From assembly GCA_002479405.1 (NCBI GenBank), contig DLMX01000004.1, positions 17,085 to 34,789 on the forward strand: 17,705 bases of DNA. The letters run 5' to 3'. Positions 6,254 to 15,138 of the stretch are shown in pieces (position 1 is the first letter of the stretch; every line of letters starts with the position of its first letter). The translations under genes and the position numbers were made by a program. This DNA comes from Methylophilaceae bacterium UBA7525. GTDB lineage: Bacteria > Pseudomonadota > Gammaproteobacteria > Burkholderiales > Methylophilaceae. The notes beneath the pieces are model-generated. The model did no database searches. It was not told where the DNA came from and worked only from the letters and a program-made list of their open reading frames with translations.

Positions 6254-8443
6254 TCACGGTTTGTCTTTTATGAATTCAAGCAGATCCTTCATATTCATGG
6301 GCTTGCCGAGCAGATAGCCTTGCATCTGGTCGCAGCCGATGGCGGCCAGAAAACTCCTTTGGCTTTCGGATTCCACCCCTTCGGCAATGACTTCCAGGCC
6401 AAGATTTTTGCCCAAGGCCACAATGGCTCTCAATATTGCCTGGTTTGTTATATCGTATTCGAGATTCTTGACGAAGCTCTGATCGATCTTGAGATGGTCG
6501 ATCGGAAAGTTTTTCAGGTAACTCATGCTGGAATAACCTGTACCGAAATCATCAATCGCCAGTTTGATACCGAGCGACTTGAGACGCTTCAAAATGTCGA
6601 TGAATTTGGACGGTTGGCGGACTATGGTGCCTTCCGTGATTTCCAGTTCAATCAGAAACGGATTAAGCTTGGATCGTGAGATGACCTTCTCTATGATTTC
6701 AGGCAGGTCTGGTCTGTAAAACTGTCGTGGGGAAATGTTGATGGCGATCGGCAGGATTCGACCGGTTTGCTGATGTATATAGACCGATTGCCGACAGGCT
6801 TCTTCCAGCACCCATTCCCCGATTTGTTCGATTAGTACGCTCTCTTCAGCAATTGGAATGAATATTTTGGGCGAGATCATGCCCTGTATCGAACTGTGCC
6901 AACGTAAGAGAGCCTCCAGACCGGTGATTTTCCCTGAATGGATAGACATCTTGGGTTGAAAATGCAACTCGAACTCGTTGTTCTTGATGGCATGGCGCAA
7001 GTGATATTCCAGTTCGAGGCGCTCCAGCAACATGGCATTCAATTCACGCGTATAAAACTGGAAATTGTTTTTTCCTGCCTGCTTTGCCTTGTACATGGCA
7101 TTGTCTGCATGTTTCAGTAGCGTATCGATGTCATGGCCATCCTGCGGGAACATGCTGATGCCCAGGCTGCAGGTCACGACAAATTCCCTTGGTTCTATAT
7201 AGCAGGGCTGGGATACCGTGCTCAGGATGCGTTGCAGAGTGTGACTCAGTGTTTCGACGCCATGCAGGTCGTGTAGCAGTAGCACGAATTCATCTCCGCC
7301 GGGCCGAGCTACCGTATCGCTGTCGCGTACGCAGCTGGAAAGGCGTTCTGCCATAGAGATCAGCAGTTGATCGCCGACGTGATGTCCCATGCTGTCGTTG
7401 ATGTCCTTGAATTGATCCAGGTCGACAAAAACGACTGCTAGTTGACTCTGTGATCTTTCTGCATTGAGGATGGCCTGGTGCAGGCGATCCTTGAGCAGAG
7501 TGCGGTTAGGTAATCCGGTGAGGTCGTCATGTGTCGCCTGATACTCAATGATGGCCGAGTTTTCCTTGCGTTCAGTAATGTCCTCGACTGTTCCTTCATA
7601 GTAGAGCAGGTTGCCATATGAGTCTTTGACTGAACGTGCGTTCTCGGAAATCCAGATGACGCTGCCATCACGACGATATACTTGCGATTCAAAGTTTGTG
7701 ACGCGTCCTCTCAATTTCATTAACTCGGAAAATTCCTTGCGTTTGTTCCTGTCTACATAAAGCTGATTTTCGATGTCGTTGAGATTGTTGATCAGTTCAT
7801 TCGGTGACGGGTAACCATAAAGCCTGGCAAGGGCAGGGTTGGCGCTGAGGTATCGGCCACATTCAGTGGTCTGGAAAATGCCTTCCACGGTGTTCTCAAA
7901 AATGCTGCGATAGCGTTTTTCGGCTTCCAGTATGGCCTGTTCACTCTGCTTCCTTACGGTAATGTCCTGGATGAATCCTTCCACGGCTTCCACATTGCCG
8001 TTGTGATTGAAGATTCCTTTCCCGCGTTCCGACACCCAGCGCACTTCGCCGTCACTGTTGATAATTCGGTATTCGATATCGAAGGAGTGGTTAATCTTGA
8101 TTGCTTCCAGAATGGAGTCTCGAACACGCTGGCGATCATCGGCAAAGGTGATTTCTTCGTAGCTGACGAGTCCGTGTTGTATCAGATCTTCCGGTTGATA
8201 GCCGGTGAGTGCGATGCATCCTTCGCTGATGTAAAGCATGGTCCATCTTGTATCCAGCAGGCAGCAATAGGCCATGCCATCAAGATTGCGCAGCAGTGAA
8301 TTGAGTATGTGCTCTCTGTTGTCCAGCCATTCACGTATGAATTGACTGACTTCATCCGGATATCGCTTTTGTTTCTGAATTTTGAGTATCAATTCAAATC
8401 GTTTCTCTGGAGGTTGGTTTTTGTCGCCAACGACACGAAGCAA
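6254..8443 (-). CDS. PAS-PAS-GGDEF-EAL cyclic-di-GMP turnover protein
   Basis: This 729-residue cytoplasmic protein probably both makes and degrades cyclic-di-GMP, the messenger for motile/sessile switching. Two PAS sensor domains with PAC-like ends (about residues 50-165 and 175-292) come first. The GGDEF domain (about 300-460) has an intact GGDEF at 382-386 and an inhibitory RxxD site (RDSD, 373-376) exactly five residues before it. The EAL domain (about 475-725) has EAL at 510-512, INISPRQF, EITE, DDFGTGYSS at 631-639, LKIDQSFV and EGVE, so the phosphodiesterase residues look complete. No membrane segment is seen. The start is uncertain: the frame is closed by a stop just upstream, TTG at 8443 is the first possible start, it has no good Shine-Dalgarno, and the first internal Met is residue 57, inside PAS1. 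What the PAS domains sense is unknown. Confidence 0.93.
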   Translation of the reverse strand: MLRVVGDKNQPPEKRFELILKIQKQKRYPDEVSQFIREWLDNREHILNSLLRNLDGMAYCCLLDTRWTMLYISEGCIALTGYQPEDLIQHGLVSYEEITFADDRQRVRDSILEAIKINHSFDIEYRIINSDGEVRWVSERGKGIFNHNGNVEAVEGFIQDITVRKQSEQAILEAEKRYRSIFENTVEGIFQTTECGRYLSANPALARLYGYPSPNELINNLNDIENQLYVDRNKRKEFSELMKLRGRVTNFESQVYRRDGSVIWISENARSVKDSYGNLLYYEGTVEDITERKENSAIIEYQATHDDLTGLPNRTLLKDRLHQAILNAERSQSQLAVVFVDLDQFKDINDSMGHHVGDQLLISMAERLSSCVRDSDTVARPGGDEFVLLLHDLHGVETLSHTLQRILSTVSQPCYIEPREFVVTCSLGISMFPQDGHDIDTLLKHADNAMYKAKQAGKNNFQFYTRELNAMLLERLELEYHLRHAIKNNEFELHFQPKMSIHSGKITGLEALLRWHSSIQGMISPKIFIPIAEESVLIEQIGEWVLEEACRQSVYIHQQTGRILPIAINISPRQFYRPDLPEIIEKVISRSKLNPFLIELEITEGTIVRQPSKFIDILKRLKSLGIKLAIDDFGTGYSSMSYLKNFPIDHLKIDQSFVKNLEYDITNQAILRAIVALGKNLGLEVIAEGVESESQRSFLAAIGCDQMQGYLLGKPMNMKDLLEFIKDKP

Positions 8444-8518
8444 TCATCAAGCCAGATTTTTGTATGTAAATTAAGATGATATAAAACAGTAAGATAATTT
8501 GGCCCGGATGCCACAGAT

Positions 8519-8550
8519 AAAAAAATGGCGCCCTGATTCAGGGCGCCATT
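8519..8550 (-). terminator. Intrinsic terminator of the TetR-family gene
   Basis: The arms 8524-8536 and 8538-8550 are perfectly complementary over 13 bases (core TGGCGCCCTGA), G+C-rich with a very short centre. On the minus strand the hairpin is followed by a run of seven T (plus-strand A run 8519-8525). It lies about 20 bases after the repressor stop codon and isolates that gene from the downstream cyclic-di-GMP gene. Confidence 0.9.
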
Positions 8551-8568
8551 GGCGTTCAACATGGTGCA

Positions 8569-9186
8569 TTATTTTTTTCTTAATGCGATATGGGATTGAA
8601 TCAATGCTCTGGCCTGATGACGGAATCGGCTGCCATGAATGTCTTTGACCCACATGTGAAGCAGGCCGGTAAAGAACAGATTGGTATCCTGCGCCAATTG
8701 ATCCGGGTCCAAGCCGTCTCTCAGGTGTCCCTTGCTCTTTGCGCGTCCATAAACGAGAGCTACTTTTTCCGTAATGCCTGAGCAGTTGGAAAGTATCTGT
8801 TGCAGCACATCTGCAAGTTCGTCGACATACTCACATTTGATCATCATGATTTCATAAATCTGTCGTGTCTCAATGCTATCTTCAAGCGTTTGTATGGTGC
8901 TGTAGAGGAAGTTTTCGATGCGGGTGAGGGGTGCTTCTGAGCCCTCTACCAACAACGTGTCGTCCATGCGGTCGATCAGTGGCAGGAATACCTGTTCCCG
9001 CATTGCATGAAACAACTCGGTCTTGTTCTTGAAATGCCAGTAGACAGCTCCCCGGGTGACATTGGCTTGGGTTGCGATATGTTCCATGGTGGTGCGGCTG
9101 ACGCCGCGCGCCAGAAATACTTCACGTGCGGCCTGAATGATGCTCTGGCGTGTTAATTCGGCATCTTCTTTGGTTTTTCGGACCAT
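8569..9186 (-). CDS. TetR/AcrR/TtgR-like repressor of the RND efflux operon
   Basis: This 205-residue TetR-family regulator has an N-terminal helix-turn-helix (about residues 11-57) with the AcrR/TtgR-like signature TTMEHIATQANVTRGAVYWH and FKNKTELFHAM. The C-terminal part (about 70-205) is the divergent ligand and dimer domain (ENFLYSTIQTLEDSIETRQI). In this family a dimer binds a palindrome over the pump promoter and leaves it when a hydrophobic drug, phenol or bile-like compound binds. Context fits: the gene is divergent from a complete tripartite pump, and two TtgR/AcrR-type palindromes lie between them. Autorepression is likely. An intrinsic terminator follows. The ligand is unknown, and acrR, ttgR or cmeR would all be reasonable names. 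Confidence 0.92.
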   Translation of the reverse strand: MVRKTKEDAELTRQSIIQAAREVFLARGVSRTTMEHIATQANVTRGAVYWHFKNKTELFHAMREQVFLPLIDRMDDTLLVEGSEAPLTRIENFLYSTIQTLEDSIETRQIYEIMMIKCEYVDELADVLQQILSNCSGITEKVALVYGRAKSKGHLRDGLDPDQLAQDTNLFFTGLLHMWVKDIHGSRFRHQARALIQSHIALRKK

Positions 9187-9222
9187 GTGCTGGTGCTCTC
9201 ATAAAAAATATTGAATTGGGTA

Positions 9223-9250
9223 TTTACATACATACCTGAATGTATATAAT
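9223..9250 (+). promoter_or_regulatory. Promoter of the efflux operon
   Basis: TTTACA (9223-9228, -35) and a perfect TATAAT (9245-9250, -10) are separated by 16 bases, close to the sigma70 optimum. The predicted transcription start near 9257 gives a leader of about 60 bases before the adaptor ATG at 9319. The whole core promoter lies inside the repressor palindrome. Confidence 0.75.
9224..9248. promoter_or_regulatory. Primary TetR-family operator over the efflux promoter
   Basis: TACATACAT (9225-9233) and ATGTATATA (9240-9248) form an inverted repeat (8 of 9 matches) around a 6-base centre. The site resembles operators I recall for E. coli AcrR (TACATACAT...ATGTATGTA) and Pseudomonas TtgR (TATTTACA...TGAATGTAAGTA). 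It spans the spacer and most of the -10, so bound repressor would exclude RNA polymerase. Confidence 0.75.
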
Positions 9251-9272
9251 TTACAGTCACTCTTGAATGTAA
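9251..9272. promoter_or_regulatory. Second, weaker operator copy 27 bp downstream
   Basis: TTACA (9251-9255) and TGTAA (9268-9272) form an inverted repeat. The pattern TTACA-N8-TGAATGTA at 9251-9271 repeats the one at 9224-9244 exactly 27 bases away. It covers the predicted transcription start of the pump operon, so a second repressor dimer could add to repression. Confidence 0.5.
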
Positions 9273-9318
9273 GCAAGTGATATCTGCAACAATACCAATT
9301 AATAACCGGAGTTACACG

Positions 9319-10557
9319 ATGCGCAGCCTTGATTCTTCCAGAAAAAACTTTCATCGATATCGATATGCGATGATCAATACGGTGGCTTTGACCATCATGC
9401 TGGTTATTCTGGCAGCTTGCGGAAAAGGTGATGCTCCGGGTGGGCAGGTGCCAGGTGGTGCGATGGCAATGCCGGTGACGGTTGTTGAAGTGCAGCCTGC
9501 TACCGCACCGATTAGTGCTGAGGCGGTTGCCCAGACAGAAGGCGCAAAGGAAGTTGAGATCAGGGCGCGTGTAGGCGGTATCCTGCTGAAACGTCTTTAT
9601 GAAGAGGGGGCTCCGGTCAAGGCTGGAGAGCCAATGTTTCTGATCGATCCGGTGCCATACGAAATCGCCTTGGCTCAAGCGCGTGCACAATTGGCACAGC
9701 AGCAGGCGCTGATAGATCAGGCCAAGCGTGAGCAACTGCGACTCAAGGGCTTGCTGGAAAGTCAGTCAATCAGTCAGCGTGAGTATGACAATGCAGTCTC
9801 TGATGAAGCCGTCGCCAGGGCTGGCTTGCAACAGGCGCAGGCCAATCTGCGTGAAGCTGAACTCAATCTTTCATACACTACAGTCACCGCCCCTGTGAGC
9901 GGAATTTCAGGTCGCTTCCAGTATTCCGAGGGCGCCTTGATTACAGCTAACACCAGCTTGCTGACAACGGTCGTACAATTGTCGCCAATATGGGTGCGGT
10001 TCAGCTTTTCTGACAATGAGCTTGCACAGTTGGGTGGCCGTTTGACCGAGCAAAATGTCAAACACGTGACCTTGATCCTGCCTGACGGCACTGAATATCA
10101 GCAAAAGGGCAAATTGAATTTCGCCGCCAGCCAGATTGACCCGTTGCTGGGGACGCAGCAGTTAAGAGCAACGTTCGAAAACAAGGATCAGGCATTGCTT
10201 CCCGGCCAGTTTGTCCGTGCCAGAGTCACAACCGGCCAGCGCGATGGTGTTTTCCTGCTGCCGCAGACCGCTATCAGCAGTTTTGATCAGGGTAGATTCG
10301 TCTATGTCGTCAACGAGAACAATGAGGCGACGGTGCGTCCGGTTGTAGTAGGTGACTGGGTAGGCAAGGACTGGATCGTGCTGGAAGGCTTGAACGCTGG
10401 CGACAAGGTCATTATTGATAACATTATCAAATTGCGTCCGGGTGCTGTCGTTGCTCCCAATATCGCAGGAGAGAAGCCTGAAGGTGCTCCGGCGCCGAAT
10501 AAAACAGAAGCGGGGGCTGAGAAGTCCTCTGGGCTTTTGTCTACCAAACAGGCTTAA
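9319..10557 (+). CDS. mexA: RND efflux periplasmic adaptor (MexA/AcrA/TtgA type), lipoprotein
   Basis: Membrane-fusion proteins of this type link the inner-membrane RND pump to the outer-membrane channel. The ATG at 9319 has GGAG 7 bases upstream; an earlier in-frame ATG at 9277 has no such site. This gives 412 residues with a lipoprotein signal ending LAAC (Cys34). The domains follow the family order: barrel-sandwich/lipoyl half (VEIRARVGGILLKRLYEEGA), long alpha-hairpin rich in Ala and Gln (about residues 105-170), second lipoyl half (NLSYTTVTAPVSGISG), beta-barrel (PIWVRFSFSD) and membrane-proximal domain (LPQTAISSFDQGRFVYVVN). The tail after about residue 375 is low-complexity Pro/Ala/Glu. 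It is the first gene of a three-gene operon; the pump starts 12 bases after its stop. The symbol marks family membership, not proven orthology. Confidence 0.93.
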   Translation: MRSLDSSRKNFHRYRYAMINTVALTIMLVILAACGKGDAPGGQVPGGAMAMPVTVVEVQPATAPISAEAVAQTEGAKEVEIRARVGGILLKRLYEEGAPVKAGEPMFLIDPVPYEIALAQARAQLAQQQALIDQAKREQLRLKGLLESQSISQREYDNAVSDEAVARAGLQQAQANLREAELNLSYTTVTAPVSGISGRFQYSEGALITANTSLLTTVVQLSPIWVRFSFSDNELAQLGGRLTEQNVKHVTLILPDGTEYQQKGKLNFAASQIDPLLGTQQLRATFENKDQALLPGQFVRARVTTGQRDGVFLLPQTAISSFDQGRFVYVVNENNEATVRPVVVGDWVGKDWIVLEGLNAGDKVIIDNIIKLRPGAVVAPNIAGEKPEGAPAPNKTEAGAEKSSGLLSTKQA

Positions 10558-10569
10558 GCCGGAGCTACC

Positions 10570-13500
10570 ATGACCAGATTTTTTATTACACGACCGATTT
10601 TCGCTTCGGTGCTTTCCATCGTCATCGTGCTGGCAGGTCTGGCAGCGGCGATGAAGTTGCCGATTGCGCAATACCCGCAGATTGCGCCACCGACAGTGAT
10701 GATTACGGCTTCCTATCCGGGAGCCAGTGCCGAGACTCTGTCCAAGACGGTGGCGGCACCCATAGAAGAACAGTTGAGCGGCGTCGAAAATCTGCTGTAC
10801 TTCAATTCCAGTGCAGACTCCAGCGGTACTCTGACGATTACCGCCACATTTGAGGTCGGTACGGATGCAGACCAGGCAACCTTCAACGTCAGTAACCGGG
10901 TCAATATTGCCTTGCCCAGACTGCCGGATGATGTCCGTCGCAATGGCCTGGTCGTACAGAAGCGTTCCAACGACCTCTTGCTGGTCGCTATGTTGACTTC
11001 GCCGGATGGTACCTTCGACCCGTTGTATCTGAGCAACTATGCCACGCTGAATGTGCTGGACGAATTGAAGCGTATTCAAGGCGTTGGGGATGCGACCGTG
11101 TTCGGTGCGCAGGATTACTCCATGCGTATCTGGCTGCGCCCCGACAAGATGGCACAGCTCGGAGTGACGACCTCGGACATTTCGAGTGCTATCCAGGCAC
11201 AGAATGCGCAGTATGCCGCCGGCAAGATCGGTCAGGATCCTTCCCCCGGCGATCAGCAGATTGTCTACACCGTTACGGCGAAAGGTCGACTGCTTGATCC
11301 GGCGGAGTTTGGCAACATCATCCTGCGTGCTGATGGCCCGCGTGGGGTGTTGTATCTGAAAGATGTCGCCCGCATTGAACTCGGCTCCCAGAATTACAAC
11401 ATCCGCACTACATTGAACGGCAAGCCCGGCGTGGCTATAGGAACTTTTCTGCAGACCGGGGCCAATGCGTTGGATACAGCCGATGCAATCAAGGCGAAGA
11501 TGGAGGAGCTGAAGAAACGATTCCCTGCGGGCATGGACTATGCCGTTCCTTACGATACCAGCGATTTTGTGAAGTCCTCTATCGGTGAGGTGATCAAGAC
11601 ATTGGGCGAAGCCATGATACTGGTGATTCTGGTAGTGTTTCTTTTCCTGCAAAGCTGGCGTGCAACATTGATTCCGATATTGGCCGTGCCGATTTCCCTG
11701 ATCGGTACTTTTGCCGGCTTGTGGATGTTCGGGTTTTCTATCAACACGCTGACATTGTTTGCCATGGTGCTTTCCATCGGTATCGTGGTGGACGATGCGA
11801 TCGTGGTACTGGAAAACGTCGAGCGCCTGATGAAGGAGGAGAAGCTGTCACCGCTCAATGCCGCAATTCGCTCCATGCAGCAGGTATCCGGTGCAATCGT
11901 GGCGATTGTGCTGGTACTTTGTGCAGTTTTCGTGCCTGTGGCTTTTCTCGGGGGCATTGCCGGCGAACTTTACAGGCAGTTTGCGGTAACCGTAGCGGTC
12001 GCAGTTGTCTTGTCCGGGGTCGTGGCTCTGACCTTGACACCTGCACTCTGCGCTTTACTGCTCAAGCATGTTCATGGTGAGTCCAGGCTTTTTGCACCTT
12101 TCAACCGGTTTTTCGAAGGCCTGACGCATTTCTATACCGGCATGGTGGGGCTTACCTTGCGCCATATGATTATCGGCACGATTGCCTTTGTCGGCATCAT
12201 TGGCTTGGTTACCTTTCTGCTTAAAACCGTGCCTGGCAGTTTTGTGCCGTCGGAAGACCAGGGTTATGTTATTACGGCTTTTGTGCTGCCTGATGGTGCG
12301 ACGCTTAACCGGACGACCAAGACCACTGAAGCGGTGCGTGCCGAGATCGCCAAGGATCCGGCGGTTGCAACCCAATTCATTATCAATGGTATGGATCTGA
12401 TTGGCGGAGGTAACAAGACCAGTGCCGGTACCATGTTTGTACGACTGAAAGACTGGGACCAGCGTACGGCGACGGCTGATGATGTCGTCAAGAAACTGTT
12501 CGGACTGGGGATGAGCCAGCCTGATGGCCTGGCTTTTGCCTTCAATCCGCCGGCGATCCGCGGACTGGGCAGTTCTGGCGGTTTTGAGTTGTATATCCAG
12601 GCGCGCGGCGATTCCGACCCTGCGCGCTTGTCCAGTGTGACCAACAGCTTTGTCGATGCATTGATGAAGGAGCCCCTGCTGACAGGTATCAACACTTTCT
12701 TCCGGCCGACGGTGCCACAGCTCTATATCGAGGTGGATGAGGCCAAGGCGTTGTCGCAAGGCGTGCCGATCGCCGACATTTATGCAACCTTGCAGACTAC
12801 GATGGGTTCACTTTACGTCAACGATTTTAATCGTTCGGGTCGTACCTACCGCGTACAGTTGCAGGCGGAGCCGGAGTTCCGCATGAAGCCGGAGGACCTG
12901 GGCAAGGTCTACGTGCGGTCGAGCAGCGGAGTGATGGTGCCAATGTCTGCGCTGAGCAAGGTGCACAATATCGTCGGGGCAGAGCAACTGGAGCGCTATA
13001 ACGGACTCATGGCGGCCAAGGTGCTTGGCAGTGGCGCTCCCGGAGTGAGTTCGGGAGAGGCCATCCAACTGGTGGAGCGGATTGCTGCCCAGAAACTGCC
13101 AGACGATTATCAATTGGCATGGACCGGACAGGCTTATCAGGAAAAACGTACAGGCTCGGCAGCGATATTCGCCTTTTCATTCGCCATCATCATGGTATTC
13201 CTGATTCTGGCTGCGCAGTTTGAAACTTGGTCACTGCCGCTGGCCGTTATCATGGCCGTGCCTTTCGCATTGTGTGGGGCATTGCTGGCCATCTTCTTCA
13301 GAGGAATGCCGAACGATATCTACTTTCAGATCGGTTTGATCACGTTGATCGGATTAGCGGCAAAAAACGCCATTCTGATTGTCGAGTTCGCGACACAGAA
13401 ACTGGAGGAAGGCATGAGTGTTGCAGATGCCGCAATTGAAGCCGCCAGATTGCGTTTCCGTCCGATTGTCATGACTTCCATGGCATTCGTGCTGGGTATT

Positions 13501-13698
13501 GTGCCGCTGGTAATCGCTACCGGAGCCGGTTCTGCAGCACGACGCTCAATGGGTACCGGCGTATTCGGCGGCATGTTGATGGCAACCTTTGTTGCGACAA
13601 TCTTTATACCGTTGTTCTTCGTCTGGCTGACCCGCAAGCATGGGCAGATCACCAGACACAGAGAGCAGCTTGGAAATACCGAAAAGGAAATGGCATGA
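10570..13698 (+). CDS. mexB: RND multidrug efflux pump, inner-membrane permease (MexB/AcrB type, HAE1)
   Basis: This is the proton-driven trimeric pump that takes hydrophobic and amphiphilic drugs from periplasm and membrane. At 1042 residues it has the full HAE1 length: 12 membrane helices and two large periplasmic loops (about 30-340 and 560-870). It starts with the typical MTRFFITRPIFASVLSIVIV and PIAQYPQIAPPTV. The proton-relay residues are all present: Asp408 and Asp409 in helix 4 (GIVVDDAIVVLENVER), Lys932 in helix 10 (GLAAKNAILIVEF) and Thr969 in helix 11 (RPIVMTSMAFVLGI). GGAG lies 5 bases before the ATG. The sequence looks intact and functional. Drug range cannot be predicted. The last four bases overlap the next gene (ATGA), implying coupled translation. 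Confidence 0.96.
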   Translation: MTRFFITRPIFASVLSIVIVLAGLAAAMKLPIAQYPQIAPPTVMITASYPGASAETLSKTVAAPIEEQLSGVENLLYFNSSADSSGTLTITATFEVGTDADQATFNVSNRVNIALPRLPDDVRRNGLVVQKRSNDLLLVAMLTSPDGTFDPLYLSNYATLNVLDELKRIQGVGDATVFGAQDYSMRIWLRPDKMAQLGVTTSDISSAIQAQNAQYAAGKIGQDPSPGDQQIVYTVTAKGRLLDPAEFGNIILRADGPRGVLYLKDVARIELGSQNYNIRTTLNGKPGVAIGTFLQTGANALDTADAIKAKMEELKKRFPAGMDYAVPYDTSDFVKSSIGEVIKTLGEAMILVILVVFLFLQSWRATLIPILAVPISLIGTFAGLWMFGFSINTLTLFAMVLSIGIVVDDAIVVLENVERLMKEEKLSPLNAAIRSMQQVSGAIVAIVLVLCAVFVPVAFLGGIAGELYRQFAVTVAVAVVLSGVVALTLTPALCALLLKHVHGESRLFAPFNRFFEGLTHFYTGMVGLTLRHMIIGTIAFVGIIGLVTFLLKTVPGSFVPSEDQGYVITAFVLPDGATLNRTTKTTEAVRAEIAKDPAVATQFIINGMDLIGGGNKTSAGTMFVRLKDWDQRTATADDVVKKLFGLGMSQPDGLAFAFNPPAIRGLGSSGGFELYIQARGDSDPARLSSVTNSFVDALMKEPLLTGINTFFRPTVPQLYIEVDEAKALSQGVPIADIYATLQTTMGSLYVNDFNRSGRTYRVQLQAEPEFRMKPEDLGKVYVRSSSGVMVPMSALSKVHNIVGAEQLERYNGLMAAKVLGSGAPGVSSGEAIQLVERIAAQKLPDDYQLAWTGQAYQEKRTGSAAIFAFSFAIIMVFLILAAQFETWSLPLAVIMAVPFALCGALLAIFFRGMPNDIYFQIGLITLIGLAAKNAILIVEFATQKLEEGMSVADAAIEAARLRFRPIVMTSMAFVLGIVPLVIATGAGSAARRSMGTGVFGGMLMATFVATIFIPLFFVWLTRKHGQITRHREQLGNTEKEMA

Positions 13699-15113
13699 AG
13701 CCAGGAATAAAAATCATCGGTGGCTTGTTGCTGGCTGCATTGCTGCCGGGATGCATGTTGATGGGGCCTGATTATCAGCGTCCCGCCTTTTCACTGCCGG
13801 CCATATTCAGCAGTGATGATGTCGCTGCTGCGGATCAGGTGCCGTTGTCTGCCGAGAGTCCCTGGTGGGAACTGTATCAGGATCCGGTTCTGAACGATCT
13901 GGTTGCCCAAGCGCTGGAAAACAATACAGATATCAGGATTGCGGTTGCGCGCATCGAAGAAGCCGATGCCTTTCTGCGTGAAGTAGGCGCGGCTCTGTTT
14001 CCCCAGGTTGATCTTGATGCCGCTGGCAGCCGTTCTCGTATTACGCAGCGTGGCGCCAATCCGCTGGTCAGCGGCGTAAATCCGATACGTGAAAATTATA
14101 CCATCCGCTTGGGCGCCTCGTATGAACTGGATTTCTGGGGCAAGCTGCGGCGCGCAAAGGAATCGGCCAGAGCACGAACCATGGCTACCCGCTACGCGAG
14201 AGACACGATTGCATTGTCACTATCCGGCTTGGTGGTCAGTAACTATCTGCAACTGCGCAGTCTGGAATCGCAAATCGCCTTGTCGGAAGATAGCCTGAGA
14301 ACGCGGAATGAAAGTCTGGCATTAACCAGAAAACGTCTCGAAGGCGGCGTTTCTTCTGCGCTGGACGTGCATCAGGCTGAGGTTGCCAGCTCCAATCTGG
14401 CAGCGCAGATCGTCGAACTGAAAAGACTGCGTACAGTCAGTCAGCATCAGTTGGCTGTGCTGTCAGGTCAGCTTGACTTGAATCTGCCTGCAGGCGACAT
14501 CAGTCAACTGCCGCTACCGCCATTGCCGCCAGCCGGTTTGCCATCCAACCTGCTTGAGGCACGTCCCGATGTCCGGCAGGCCGAGCAGGAACTGGTTGCG
14601 CAGAATGCCAATATCGGCGTTGCAAAAGCGGCATTGTTTCCTACCATATCACTGACAGCCACTTATGGCGGTGAGAGTGCGGAACTGGGCGATGTGTTGA
14701 AGTCGGCTGCGCGGATCTGGAGCGGCGGGATCGGTCTGAATCTGCCCATTTTCAATGCTGGCCGTCTCTCAGCCAGGGTGGACCAGGCAACTGCGCAGCA
14801 GAAGCAGGCATTGGCCGCGTATGAGGCAAGTGTACGCACGGCTTTTCAGGAAGTGAATGATGCATTGGTGAGCGTAAGGCAGAATGCCGAACGCGAAGCG
14901 TTGCTCGATAGCAGCAGACAGGCTGCGAAAAAAGCCCTGGATATCTCTGATAATCGGTATAAGTCAGGCTATTCCGCTTATATCGATGTGCTGGATTCGC
15001 AACGGGTATACAACGATGCGGCGATTGCCTACATCCAGAGCCGCCAAGCCAGGTTGATTACGAGTGTTGACCTGTTCAAGGCATTGGGTGGCGGCTGGCA
15101 AGACAAATATTAG
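13695..15113 (+). CDS. oprM: Outer-membrane efflux channel lipoprotein (OprM/NodT family)
   Basis: This trimeric channel-tunnel protein completes the drug exporter in the outer membrane. The 472-residue product has a lipoprotein signal with LPGC (Cys20), then MLMGPDYQRP, a family-typical start. Two outer-membrane efflux (TolC-like) repeats follow. The first is at about 60-250 (DPVLNDLVAQALENNTDIRI, YELDFWGKLRRAKESARA). The second is at about 270-465 (ARPDVRQAEQELVAQNANIG, AALFPTISLTATYGG, LNLPIFNAGR). The ATG overlaps the pump's stop codon, with AAGGAA about 6 bases upstream. As the operon includes its own channel, the pump need not share TolC. A hairpin lies 25 bases after the stop. Confidence 0.95.
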   Translation: MKPGIKIIGGLLLAALLPGCMLMGPDYQRPAFSLPAIFSSDDVAAADQVPLSAESPWWELYQDPVLNDLVAQALENNTDIRIAVARIEEADAFLREVGAALFPQVDLDAAGSRSRITQRGANPLVSGVNPIRENYTIRLGASYELDFWGKLRRAKESARARTMATRYARDTIALSLSGLVVSNYLQLRSLESQIALSEDSLRTRNESLALTRKRLEGGVSSALDVHQAEVASSNLAAQIVELKRLRTVSQHQLAVLSGQLDLNLPAGDISQLPLPPLPPAGLPSNLLEARPDVRQAEQELVAQNANIGVAKAALFPTISLTATYGGESAELGDVLKSAARIWSGGIGLNLPIFNAGRLSARVDQATAQQKQALAAYEASVRTAFQEVNDALVSVRQNAEREALLDSSRQAAKKALDISDNRYKSGYSAYIDVLDSQRVYNDAAIAYIQSRQARLITSVDLFKALGGGWQDKY

Positions 15114-15138
15114 CATTCAAAGGACATCCGCTCCTGCG

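Noticed and set aside
5773..9186. The minus-strand run orphan gene, GGDEF-EAL gene and TetR gene as one operon or new signalling system
   Set aside because: A strong intrinsic terminator follows the TetR gene and the orphan gene has its own promoter 127 bases after the GGDEF-EAL stop, so they look like separate units.
10162..11652. Long open frame (about 496 codons) on the minus strand opposite the adaptor/pump genes
   Set aside because: It lies antisense to two genes with full family motifs. Its translation is rich in His, Arg, Gln and Ile with no domain pattern, typical of an antisense shadow.
12055..12759. 234-codon minus-strand open frame opposite the RND pump
   Set aside because: Antisense to a highly conserved pump region; composition is shadow-like.
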